In this document: piece after piece, positions 51,139 through 58,196 of the stretch
Layout of the letters: each line of letters opens with the position of its first letter
Position numbering within the stretch: the first letter of the stretch is position 1
Source: Actinomadura hibisca NBRC 15177
GTDB lineage: Bacteria > Actinomycetota > Actinomycetes > Streptosporangiales > Streptosporangiaceae
Assembly: GCF_001552635.1 (NCBI RefSeq)
Contig: NZ_BCRO01000058.1
Coordinates: 1 to 62,654, forward strand
Direction of reading: 5' to 3'
DNA length: 62,654 nucleotides
The notes under the pieces: model-generated
Database searches by the model: none
Told to the model about the DNA's origin: nothing
Seen by the model: only the letters and a program-made list of their open reading frames with translations
Position numbers and translations under genes: made by a program

Positions 51139-52221
51139 GTGCCTAACGTCTTCGGGTCGCCCCACAAGGGCTCGGAACCCCGACACGAGCAGGTCGTCTT
51201 CTGCCAGGACGAGGCCAGCGGCCTGCGCGCCATCATCGCCATCTACTCCACCGCGCTCGGCCCCGCGCTGGGCGGCACCCGCTTCTACCCCTACGGGTCG
51301 GAGGAGGAGGCGCTCGCCGACGTGCTGAACCTGTCGCGCGGGATGGCCTACAAGAACGCCATGGCCGGGCTGGACCTCGGCGGCGGCAAGGCCGTGATCA
51401 TCGGCGACCCCGCCACCGACAAGTCCGAGGCGCTGCTGCGCGCCTACGGCCGCTTCGTCCAGTCGCTGAACGGCCGCTACTACACCGCCTGCGACGTCGG
51501 CACCTTCAGCGAGGACATGGACCTGGTGGCCCGCGAGTCGCGCTTCGTGACCGGGCGCACCGTCGCGCACGGCGGCGCGGGCGACTCCTCGATCCTGACG
51601 GCGTTCGGCGTGTACCAGGGCATGCGGGCGGCGGCCGAGACCGTGTGGGGCGGGCCGTCGCTGCGCGGGCGGCGGGTCGGCGTCGAGGGCGTCGGCAAGG
51701 TCGGCCACCGGCTGGTGGAGCACCTGCGGGAGGAGGGCGCCGAGATCGTCGTCACCGACGTCAACGCGGCGGCGGTGGAGCGGCTGCGCACCCGGCACCC
51801 CGAGATCGAGGTGGCCGCCGGCGGCGCCGAGCTGATCAACAGCGACCTGGACGTGTACGCGCCGTGCGCGCTGGGCGGCTCGCTGAACGACGAGACGGCC
51901 GGGGTCCTCACCGCCGCGATCGTCTGCGGCGCGGCCAACAACCAGCTCGCCCACCCGGGCATCGAGAAGGTGCTGGCCGACCGCAACGTGCTGTACGCCC
52001 CCGACTACGTGGTCAACTCCGGCGGCGTGATCCAGGTCGCCGACGAGATCGAGGGCTTCGACTTCGACCGGGCCAAGGCGCGCGCGACCCAGATCTTCGA
52101 CACCACCCGGCGGATCTTCGCGCTGGCCGCCGACGAGGGCGTGCCGCCGGCGGTGGCGGCCGACCGCCTCGCCGAGCGCCGCATGTCGGAGGTGGGCAGG
52201 CTGCGCGGCATCCTGCTGTGA
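51139..52221 (+). CDS. vdh: Valine/leucine dehydrogenase
   Basis: 360 residues, NAD-dependent oxidative deamination of branched-chain amino acids. The N-terminal domain has LGGTRFYPY and AYKNAMAGLDLGGGKAVI with Lys72 and Lys84 as substrate-binding and catalytic lysines. The Rossmann domain has GVEGVGKVGHRL near residue 180 and ends with CGAANNQLA and PDYVVNSGGVI. GTG 51139 follows AGGAGGG. Position next to bldC and DUF3073 agrees with the vdh gene of Streptomyces; leucine dehydrogenase is an equivalent label. Confidence 0.93.
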   Translation: MPNVFGSPHKGSEPRHEQVVFCQDEASGLRAIIAIYSTALGPALGGTRFYPYGSEEEALADVLNLSRGMAYKNAMAGLDLGGGKAVIIGDPATDKSEALLRAYGRFVQSLNGRYYTACDVGTFSEDMDLVARESRFVTGRTVAHGGAGDSSILTAFGVYQGMRAAAETVWGGPSLRGRRVGVEGVGKVGHRLVEHLREEGAEIVVTDVNAAAVERLRTRHPEIEVAAGGAELINSDLDVYAPCALGGSLNDETAGVLTAAIVCGAANNQLAHPGIEKVLADRNVLYAPDYVVNSGGVIQVADEIEGFDFDRAKARATQIFDTTRRIFALAADEGVPPAVAADRLAERRMSEVGRLRGILL

Positions 52222-52524
52222 TCCCCCATGTGATCGACATGTGATCCGCATCACGTTCCGGCCCGCCGCCGCCCCCCGCCGCGCGCAGGCGGGCCGGGCC
52301 GTGCCGCCCCGTGTCGCCCCGAGTCTGTGAACCCGCAACGACCCGATACACTGGGGTTCTCCGCAACGAGCGTGCCGCCACGTACCGACGATGTACCGAG
52401 CCGGGCGCAAAACGGGTACGGTTGTATCCGTGACTGACGCATGGCTCATCAGGCACCGGTTCGTGTGGTACACGCGCGCGTTGATGGGCCCACGAAAGCC
52501 CTGACCATCGAGGGGGTCGAGCCA
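52222..52524 (+). promoter_or_regulatory. DUF3073 upstream region with a CRP-like site
   Basis: This 303-bp gap holds CATGTGATC twice (52227-52235 and 52238-52246) and TGTGA-N6-TCAC (52240-52254), nine of ten consensus bases of a CRP/FNR-type site. A possible -10, TACACT, lies near 52347. The rest is the presumed leader of the DUF3073 gene. Confidence 0.45.
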
Positions 52525-52731
52525 ATGGGTCGCGGCCGAGCCAAGGCCAAGCAGGTAAAGGTTGCCCGCCAGCTCAAGTACAACAGCGGCGGCACCGACC
52601 TCGACCGCCTGAAGAGCGAGCTGGGAGTCAACGACTCCCCCGGCGAGGACTACGACGAACTCGCCGAGAAGTACGCCGACTATGCCGACGACTACGGCAA
52701 GGACGACCGCGACGGCACCTCCGGTCGCTGA
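52525..52731 (+). CDS. DUF3073 protein
   Basis: 68 residues: MGRGRAKAKQVKVARQLKYN, then DLDRLKSELGV and an acidic Tyr/Asp-rich tail (YADYADDYGKDD). This is the entire DUF3073 family protein, universal in actinomycetes and of unknown function. A basic N-terminus followed by an acidic tail suggests nucleic-acid or ribosome association. ATG 52525 follows GAGGGGGTCGAGCC. An intrinsic terminator follows. Confidence 0.93.
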   Translation: MGRGRAKAKQVKVARQLKYNSGGTDLDRLKSELGVNDSPGEDYDELAEKYADYADDYGKDDRDGTSGR

Positions 52732-52744
52732 TCGAGAAGCATTC

Positions 52745-52787
52745 CGCCACTGCCCGTGACCGCAAGGCCGGGCAGTGGCGTTTGTTT
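52745..52787 (+). terminator. Intrinsic terminator of the DUF3073 gene
   Basis: CGCCACTGCCCG (52745-52756) pairs perfectly with CGGGCAGTGGCG (52769-52780), followed by TTTGTTT. Confidence 0.9.
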
Positions 52788-52849
52788 GCGGTCGCCGGCC
52801 TCGTCGCCGGACCCCGGCGCCCCTCAGGGGCGGCCGGGGCTCCCGTCGT

Positions 52850-53527
52850 TCACTGCGCGGCCAGCGCCTCGCGCACCCCGGGCTCGTCCCGGCCGCCGAC
52901 CGCCGGGGCGGGCCGGAAGGTCAGGCTGCGCACGGCCTTGAGCATGGCCAGCGGCTCGCGCAGGTAGCCGCCGACGGTGGCCTCGGTGCGGTTGCCGCCC
53001 ATGCTGTCGTCGCCGACGCCGTAGGCCTCCATCCCGGCCGCCCGGCACAGCGCGACGGCCCGCGGCAGGTGGAAGCGCTGCGTGACCACCGTGACCCGCT
53101 CCACCTTGAAGATCCGCTTGGCCCGCGCGCACGAGTCCCAGGTGTCGAGCCCCGCGAAGTCGCGGACGACCCTTCCCTCCGGCACCCCGTGCCGGACCAG
53201 GTAGTCCCGCATGACGGTGGGCTCGTCGTAGCCGTGCCGCCGGTTGTCCCCTGACACCAGCAGCACCTTGACCTTGCCGGTCCGGTACAGCTCGGCGGCC
53301 AGGTCGAGCCGCCGGGCGAGCAGCAGCGACGGTTGTTCCTGCCAGATCCCCGCCCCCAGCACCAGCGCCACGGGCGTCGCCGGGACCCGCTCCACCGGCT
53401 GCCGGTAGCGGGCCGTCTCGGCGTAGGCCCACCCGGTGGGCGCGAGGACGGCGAAGACCCCCAGCCCGCCGAGCACCGTCAGCGGCAGGGCCGCCGCGCG
53501 CAGGCGCCTGAGCGGCACATCCTTCAT
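52850..53527 (-). CDS. YdcF/SanA-like DUF218 membrane protein
   Basis: 225 residues. One N-terminal membrane helix (LPLTVLGGLGVFAVLAPTGW) anchors an extracytoplasmic DUF218 domain with ALVLGAGIW, VLLVSGDNRRHGYDEPTVM and VTVVTQRFHLPRAVALCR. SanA in enteric bacteria contributes to envelope integrity and vancomycin resistance, and a similar envelope role is inferred. The ATG at 53527 follows GGGGGGCGGGA. It stands 152 bp from the purM stop, on the same strand and beyond the purM terminator. Confidence 0.85.
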   Translation of the reverse strand: MKDVPLRRLRAAALPLTVLGGLGVFAVLAPTGWAYAETARYRQPVERVPATPVALVLGAGIWQEQPSLLLARRLDLAAELYRTGKVKVLLVSGDNRRHGYDEPTVMRDYLVRHGVPEGRVVRDFAGLDTWDSCARAKRIFKVERVTVVTQRFHLPRAVALCRAAGMEAYGVGDDSMGGNRTEATVGGYLREPLAMLKAVRSLTFRPAPAVGGRDEPGVREALAAQ

Positions 53528-53634
53528 TCCCGCCCCCCGATCGTCGTGTCCTGGTTGGACGCTTGGACATTATGCGAGGTTCGCCGGTAACAACCGGCTC
53601 CGCCGAGCGGCCCCGGCCGCCCCCTGACACGCCG

Positions 53635-53665
53635 AAGGCGGCCCGGCCGAGGGCCGGGCCGCCTT
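53635..53665 (-). terminator. Terminator of the purF-purM operon
   Basis: A 14-bp perfect stem, AAGGCGGCCCGGCC (53635-53648) and GGCCGGGCCGCCTT (53652-53665), with a GAG loop, begins 14 bp after the purM stop codon. Confidence 0.88.
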
Positions 53666-53678
53666 TCACGTCGGTCGA

Positions 53679-54707
53679 TCAGGTGTAGGCGGCGGTGCCC
53701 TTGCCCGGGACGATCTCGCCCAGCACCCAGGCCGGGACGCCCCGGCCCGTCAGCAGGCGCAGCGCCGCGTCGGCGGTCTCGGCGGAGACGATCGCCGCCA
53801 TGCCGACGCCCAGGTTGAACGTCTTGTCCATCTCCGCCTGCGGCACCTCGCCGTGGGCGCGCAGGATCTCGAACAGCGGCGGGACCTCCCACGAGGAGCG
53901 GTTCAGGACCGCGTCCACCGTGCCCGGCAGGGAGCGGGCCAGGTTCGCCGTCAGGCCGCCGCCGGTGATGTGCGCGAACGCGTGCACGCCGCCGGTCTCC
54001 ATCAGCGCCAGGCAGTCCTTGGCGTAGATGCGCGTCGGCGTCAGCAGCTCCTCGCCCAGCGTCCGCGCCAGCTCGGCGGGCGTGGACTCCAGCTCCAGGT
54101 CGCTGTTCTTCAGGATGTGCCGCACCAGCGAGTAGCCGTTGGAGTGGATGCCCGAGGACGCCATGGCCAGCACCACGTCACCCGACTCGACCCGCTCGGG
54201 GCCCAGCAGCGCGCCCGCCTCCACGACGCCGGTGCCCGCGCCCGCGATGTCGAACTCGTCGGGCCCCAGCAGGCCCGGGTGCTCGGCCGTCTCGCCGCCC
54301 ACCAGCGCGGCCCCGGCGAGGGCGCACGCCTCGGCGATGCCGCCCACGATGTCGGCGATCCGCTCGGGGACCACCTTGCCGCAGGCGATGTAGTCGGTCA
54401 TGAACAGCGGCTCGGCTCCGCACACCACCAGGTCGTCCAGCACCATGCCGACCAGGTCGTGGCCGACGGTGTCGTAGACGCCGAGGCGGCGCGCCAGGTC
54501 GACCTTGGTGCCCACGCCGTCGGTCGAGGTCGCCAGCAGCGGCCGCTCGTAGCGCAGGAACGCCGAGGCGTCGAACAGCCCGGCGAAGCCGCTGGCGTCG
54601 TCCACGACCTCGGGGCGGCGCGACTTCGCCACGCGCGCCCTCATCAGCTCGACGGCGCGCTCGCCCGCCGCGATGTCCACTCCGGCAGCCTCGTAGGAGG
54701 TGCTCAC
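53679..54707 (-). CDS. purM: Phosphoribosylformylglycinamidine cyclo-ligase
   Basis: 342 residues, forms aminoimidazole ribonucleotide with ATP in purine synthesis. Family motifs are intact: SYEAAGVDIAAGERAVELM, GVGTKVDLA near residue 63, HDLVGMVLDDLVVCGAEPLF near 79, GGETAEHPGL near 138, ASSGIHSNGYSLVR near 180 and AHITGGGLTANLAR near 246. GTG 54707 is placed by GGGGGAC. The gene starts 28 bp after the purF stop, so the two form an operon. Confidence 0.96.
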   Translation of the reverse strand: MSTSYEAAGVDIAAGERAVELMRARVAKSRRPEVVDDASGFAGLFDASAFLRYERPLLATSTDGVGTKVDLARRLGVYDTVGHDLVGMVLDDLVVCGAEPLFMTDYIACGKVVPERIADIVGGIAEACALAGAALVGGETAEHPGLLGPDEFDIAGAGTGVVEAGALLGPERVESGDVVLAMASSGIHSNGYSLVRHILKNSDLELESTPAELARTLGEELLTPTRIYAKDCLALMETGGVHAFAHITGGGLTANLARSLPGTVDAVLNRSSWEVPPLFEILRAHGEVPQAEMDKTFNLGVGMAAIVSAETADAALRLLTGRGVPAWVLGEIVPGKGTAAYT

Positions 54708-54735
54708 GGTCTGTCCCCCGGGATAGTTGTCGGCC

Positions 54736-56271
54736 CTAGGACCGGGTCGGCTCCAGCAGGTGCTTGCCGCGGGCGCTCTCCTCGACCGGGATCGGGTAGA
54801 CGCCGTCGAAGCAGGCGCGGCAGAGCCGGTCCTTCTGGATCTGGGAGGCGGCGATCAGCTCGTCCAGCGAGATGAAGCCGAGCGAGTCGGCGCCGATGGA
54901 GTCGCGGATGCCCTCGACGTCGAGGTTGCCGGCGATCAGCTCGGCGCGGGTGGCGAAGTCGATGCCGTAGAAGCACGGCCAGGCCACCGGCGGGCTGGAG
55001 ATCCGCACGTGCACCTCGGCGGCCCCGGCGTCGCGCAGCAGCGACACCACCTGGCGCTGGGTGTTGCCGCGCACGATGGAGTCGTCGACCACGACCAGGC
55101 GCTTGCCCTCGATGGCCTCGCGCAGCGGGTTCAGCTTGAGCCGGATGCCCATCTGGCGGATGGTCTGGGACGGCTGGATGAACGTGCGGCCGACGTAGGA
55201 GTTCTTGACCAGGCCCTGCCCGTAGGGGATGCCGGACGCCTCGGCGTAGCCGATCGCGGCCGGGGTGCCCGACTCGGGGGTCGGCATGACCATGTCGGCC
55301 TCGACCGGGTGCTCCAGCGCCAGGCGGCGGCCCACCTCGACGCGGGTGGCCTGCACGCTGCGGCCCGCGATCGTGGTGTCGGGCCGGGCCAGGTAGACGT
55401 ACTCGAACAGGCAGCCCTTGGGCTTGGCCTCGGCGAAGCGCTCCGAGCGCACGCCGTCGCCGTCGATCTCCACCATCTCGCCGGGCTCGATCTCCCGGAC
55501 GAAGCGGGCGCCGACGATGTCCAGCGCGGCGGTCTCGGAGGCGACGACCCAGCCGCAGTCCTCCCACTGGCCGAGCACCAGGGGCCGGATGCCCTCGGGG
55601 TCGCGGGCGGCGTAGAGCTTGCCCTCGTCCATGAAGACCAGGGAGTAGGCGCCCCGGGTGGCCGGGAGGATCTCCCGCGCCGCCGCCATCGGGCCGCCCT
55701 CGAGTCGCTTCAGGGGGGACGACCCCCCTGGACCCCCCGCGCCCTCGCGGGCGGCGATCCTCGCTTCGCTGCGGTCACCGCCCGCGGTGGCCAAAAGGGC
55801 GGTCAGGACCTCGGTGTCGGTGGTGGCGGTCAGGTCGGCCGAGTCGAGCCGGGCGGCCAGCTCGGGCGTGTTGATCAGGTTGCCGTTGTGGGTGAGGGCC
55901 AGCCCGCCGTGCCCGGTGGACCGGAACGTCGGCTGGGCGTTCTCCCAGGTCGGCGACCCGGTCGTCGAGTAGCGGCAGTGGCCGACCGCGATGTGGCCGC
56001 GCAGGGTGTTCAGCACCGACTCGTCGAAGACCTGGGCCACCAGGCCCATGTCCTTGAAGACGACGATGCGCGACCCGTCGCTGACCGCGATCCCGGCCGA
56101 TTCCTGGCCGCGGTGCTGCAACGCGTAGAGGCCGTAGTAGGCGAGCTTGCTCACCTCCGCGCGGCCTGTCTCCGTCGGGGGGACCCACACGCCGAAGACC
56201 CCGCAGGCGTCCTGCGGGGCGCGGTCGGAGGGGTCGATGTCGTGGCTCAGACGTCCGTCACCGGAAGGCAC
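54736..56271 (-). CDS. purF: Amidophosphoribosyltransferase with an in-frame insertion
   Basis: 511 residues, first committed step of purine synthesis. A short propeptide (MPSGDGRLSHD...) precedes the catalytic Cys in QDACGVFGVW. The glutaminase domain has HRGQESAGIA, GHCRYSTTG and THNGNLIN; the PRPP site VVVDDSIVRGNT is near residue 365. Between TALLATAG and MAAAREILP lies an extra segment of about 28 residues (GGDRSEARIAAREG to KRLEGG) encoded by 55700-55783, which contains a DNA palindrome. GTG 56271 is preferred to GTG 56298 because it gives the N-terminus usual in Streptomyces and the upstream site is too close to 56298. Confidence 0.95.
   Translation of the reverse strand: MPSGDGRLSHDIDPSDRAPQDACGVFGVWVPPTETGRAEVSKLAYYGLYALQHRGQESAGIAVSDGSRIVVFKDMGLVAQVFDESVLNTLRGHIAVGHCRYSTTGSPTWENAQPTFRSTGHGGLALTHNGNLINTPELAARLDSADLTATTDTEVLTALLATAGGDRSEARIAAREGAGGPGGSSPLKRLEGGPMAAAREILPATRGAYSLVFMDEGKLYAARDPEGIRPLVLGQWEDCGWVVASETAALDIVGARFVREIEPGEMVEIDGDGVRSERFAEAKPKGCLFEYVYLARPDTTIAGRSVQATRVEVGRRLALEHPVEADMVMPTPESGTPAAIGYAEASGIPYGQGLVKNSYVGRTFIQPSQTIRQMGIRLKLNPLREAIEGKRLVVVDDSIVRGNTQRQVVSLLRDAGAAEVHVRISSPPVAWPCFYGIDFATRAELIAGNLDVEGIRDSIGADSLGFISLDELIAASQIQKDRLCRACFDGVYPIPVEESARGKHLLEPTRS
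55694..55783. repeat. Palindromic 84-bp segment inside purF flanked by CCGCCC
   Basis: An 84-bp segment (55700-55783, with its right-hand CCGCCC at 55778-55783) is preceded by another CCGCCC at 55694-55699, so the direct repeat spacing is exactly 28 codons. Inside, CAGGGGGG-ACGA-CCCCCCTG (55711-55730) is a perfect hairpin, followed by GGACCCCCCGCG. The style resembles dispersed non-coding palindromic repeats rather than coding DNA. Confidence 0.6.
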
Positions 56272-56399
56272 GCTCGCCAGTGTAGAGGCCCCCTTCACCT
56301 GCTCCGATCAGCCCATCTCATTGACCGACCTTTACCCGGGACGCCACCGGGCATGTCACGGCGCGCGCGAGTCTTGTCGTCGACAAGGGGGAGGAGCGC

Positions 56400-56771
56400 A
56401 TGACGATGCCGGGATACCAGACCTACGCGCCGCCGTCCGCGCCCGAGCGGACCGGGCTGGCCAGGGCCGCGCTGGTGCTCGGGATCGTCGGGCTGGTGGG
56501 CCTGGTGTTGTGCTTCGCCGGGATGATCCCGGCGCTGGTCGGGCTGGTGCTGGGGGTGGTGGCGCTGGCGCGCGGCACCAGCGCGCGGGGCATGGCGGTC
56601 GGCGGGGTCGTGTGCTCGGCGCTGGCGCTGGTGGTCGGCGGGATCGCGATCTTCTGGCTGCTGAGCAAGGCCGCCGAGTGCGGCGACCGGTCGCACTACC
56701 CCGACGACGCGGCGCGGCAGCGGTGCGTGGAGCGCGAGTTCCCCTTCACCGACAAGACCACCGCGCCCTGA
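56400..56771 (+). CDS. DUF4190-like small membrane protein
   Basis: 123 residues. A cytosolic N-terminus (MTMPGYQTYAPPSAPERTG) precedes two hydrophobic hairpin helices (AALVLGIVGLVGLVLCFAGM with GLVLGVVALARG, and MAVGGVVCSALALVVGGIAI) of the DUF4190 pattern. A Cys-containing C-terminus ends the protein. Such small proteins are widespread and uncharacterised, possibly accessory to kinases or cell-division proteins. ATG 56400 follows GGGGGAGGAG. Confidence 0.85.
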   Translation: MTMPGYQTYAPPSAPERTGLARAALVLGIVGLVGLVLCFAGMIPALVGLVLGVVALARGTSARGMAVGGVVCSALALVVGGIAIFWLLSKAAECGDRSHYPDDAARQRCVEREFPFTDKTTAP

Positions 56772-56793
56772 CCCGTCGCGGCGGGACGGCCGG

Positions 56794-57426
56794 TCACGGC
56801 GGGGACGCCGCCAGGATCCGCACGTCCCGCTCGTCCAGCGCCGAGGCGTAGACGCGGAAGTCCTCCAGCAGTCCGGTCAGCCCCGGCCTGCCGGGCTCGC
56901 CGCCCAGATGGAACGGCCCGCCCGGGGTGACCACGGGATGTTCCAGCGGCACGGCCGAATCCAGCCTGCCGTCGATGTAGAGGAACATGCCGTCGGTGTC
57001 CACGACGAGCGCCAGGTGGGCCCACTCGCCCAGCGGCACGGTGCGGCGGCTGTCGGCGTACTCGGGCCCCTTGACGGTGAACAGCTGCACCCGCAGCCGC
57101 ATCGCGTCCGGGTAGAGCCACAGGCCCACGCCGCGCGCGTCGTGCTCGGCGACCGGCTTGTAGAGCAGGCTGCGCCACTCCCCGACCGGGCCGGCCGCCG
57201 CCTTCACCCAGAACGCCAGCGTGAACCCGAAGATCTGGCTGAGGACGAGCTGCGGCGCGGCGGGGATCTCCACCCGGCCCCGGCCGTCGAAGGCGAGCGC
57301 CTGGCCGTCCGCACCCGGGACGATCTCCACGCCCGCGTCCAGCACGGCGGGCAGCCCGGCCTCGGCGTCGGCCACCCGGCGGCCGTCGATGGTCTCGATG
57401 TCGAACGTCCAGTGCCCGACGAGCAT
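56794..57426 (-). CDS. LamG/concanavalin-like domain protein
   Basis: 210 residues forming a single laminin-G-like jelly roll: LVGHWTFDIETIDGRRVADA, ALAFDGRGRVEIPAAPQL, FTLAFWVKAAAG, EWAHLALVVDTDGMFLYIDG and GLLEDFRVYASALDERDV. There is no signal peptide or membrane segment at the chosen start (ATG 57426 behind GGAAGGTGG), so it appears cytosolic, unusual for a carbohydrate-type lectin fold. It is convergent with the DUF4190-like gene, 22 bp apart. Confidence 0.83.
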   Translation of the reverse strand: MLVGHWTFDIETIDGRRVADAEAGLPAVLDAGVEIVPGADGQALAFDGRGRVEIPAAPQLVLSQIFGFTLAFWVKAAAGPVGEWRSLLYKPVAEHDARGVGLWLYPDAMRLRVQLFTVKGPEYADSRRTVPLGEWAHLALVVDTDGMFLYIDGRLDSAVPLEHPVVTPGGPFHLGGEPGRPGLTGLLEDFRVYASALDERDVRILAASPP

Positions 57427-57531
57427 GGCACCACCTTCCATGCCAGGCCCCGATCCCCCTCCACCGTCCACGCTGGCAGCGGACGGGCCGGGATACAAGA
57501 CCCGAATTGGACGGGGCGTCAACGGCCCCGG

Positions 57532-58011
57532 TCAGCCCGCCGCGTCCTCCGGCGGCGCTTCGGGCGGGAGCGGCAACCACGCCGACAGGTCGGCGCGCGC
57601 CCCGCTGGCCCGTACCCGCCCGGATTCCACCGCTTCCCCCCAGCTCATCCGGCCAGTGGCCAAGGCGATCCAGGTCATGGCGTCCATCTCCACCACATTC
57701 GGCGGGGTTCCCCGGGTATGGTGCGGGCCGTCGACGCACTGCACGGCGGCGTGCGGGGGCACCCGGACCTCCACCGAGCGTCCCGGGGCCAGCCCGGCGA
57801 GCCGGTCCAGCAGGTGCCGGACCGCCCCCTTGAGCACCGGCCCCGTGAGCACCGGGCGGGCGGGGTCGGCGCCGGCGTCCAGCGCGGCCAGTACCGTCTG
57901 GTAGGCGGCCCGGCGGAGATCGGCGGGCTCGCCGGGACCGGTGACGGGCGGCAGGCCGAGGGTGGCGCGCTGCCCGTCCAGCAGGTCGCGGGTGAGCGGT
58001 GATCGAGGCAT
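57532..58011 (-). CDS. Sterol-carrier-family-like protein
   Basis: 159 residues. The C-terminal half carries the family signature VEVRVPPHAAVQCVDGPHHT, RGTPPNVVEMDAMTWIALAT and GRMSWGEAVESGRVRASG followed by RADLSAWLPL. I recall actinobacterial proteins with this pattern encoded near purF and called sterol carrier family proteins, probably binding a hydrophobic ligand. The start at ATG 58011 has no strong Shine-Dalgarno sequence. It is divergent from the kinase gene. Confidence 0.82.
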   Translation of the reverse strand: MPRSPLTRDLLDGQRATLGLPPVTGPGEPADLRRAAYQTVLAALDAGADPARPVLTGPVLKGAVRHLLDRLAGLAPGRSVEVRVPPHAAVQCVDGPHHTRGTPPNVVEMDAMTWIALATGRMSWGEAVESGRVRASGARADLSAWLPLPPEAPPEDAAG

Positions 58012-58196
58012 CGACAGGACGGTACCCGGTCGGCGGGAACCGGTCGCGTTCGGTCGCCGTCCGGACACAATCCCGGCGGAACGGGCCCGCACCCGGTAGA
58101 AAGGGGACCGGTGCTGAACGGGGTCTGAGGTGTTCGGGGGGAACTGACCGGAGCCGCGTGGGGACGCGGGTCCGGCTGAGGACACGGAGGTTCGTG

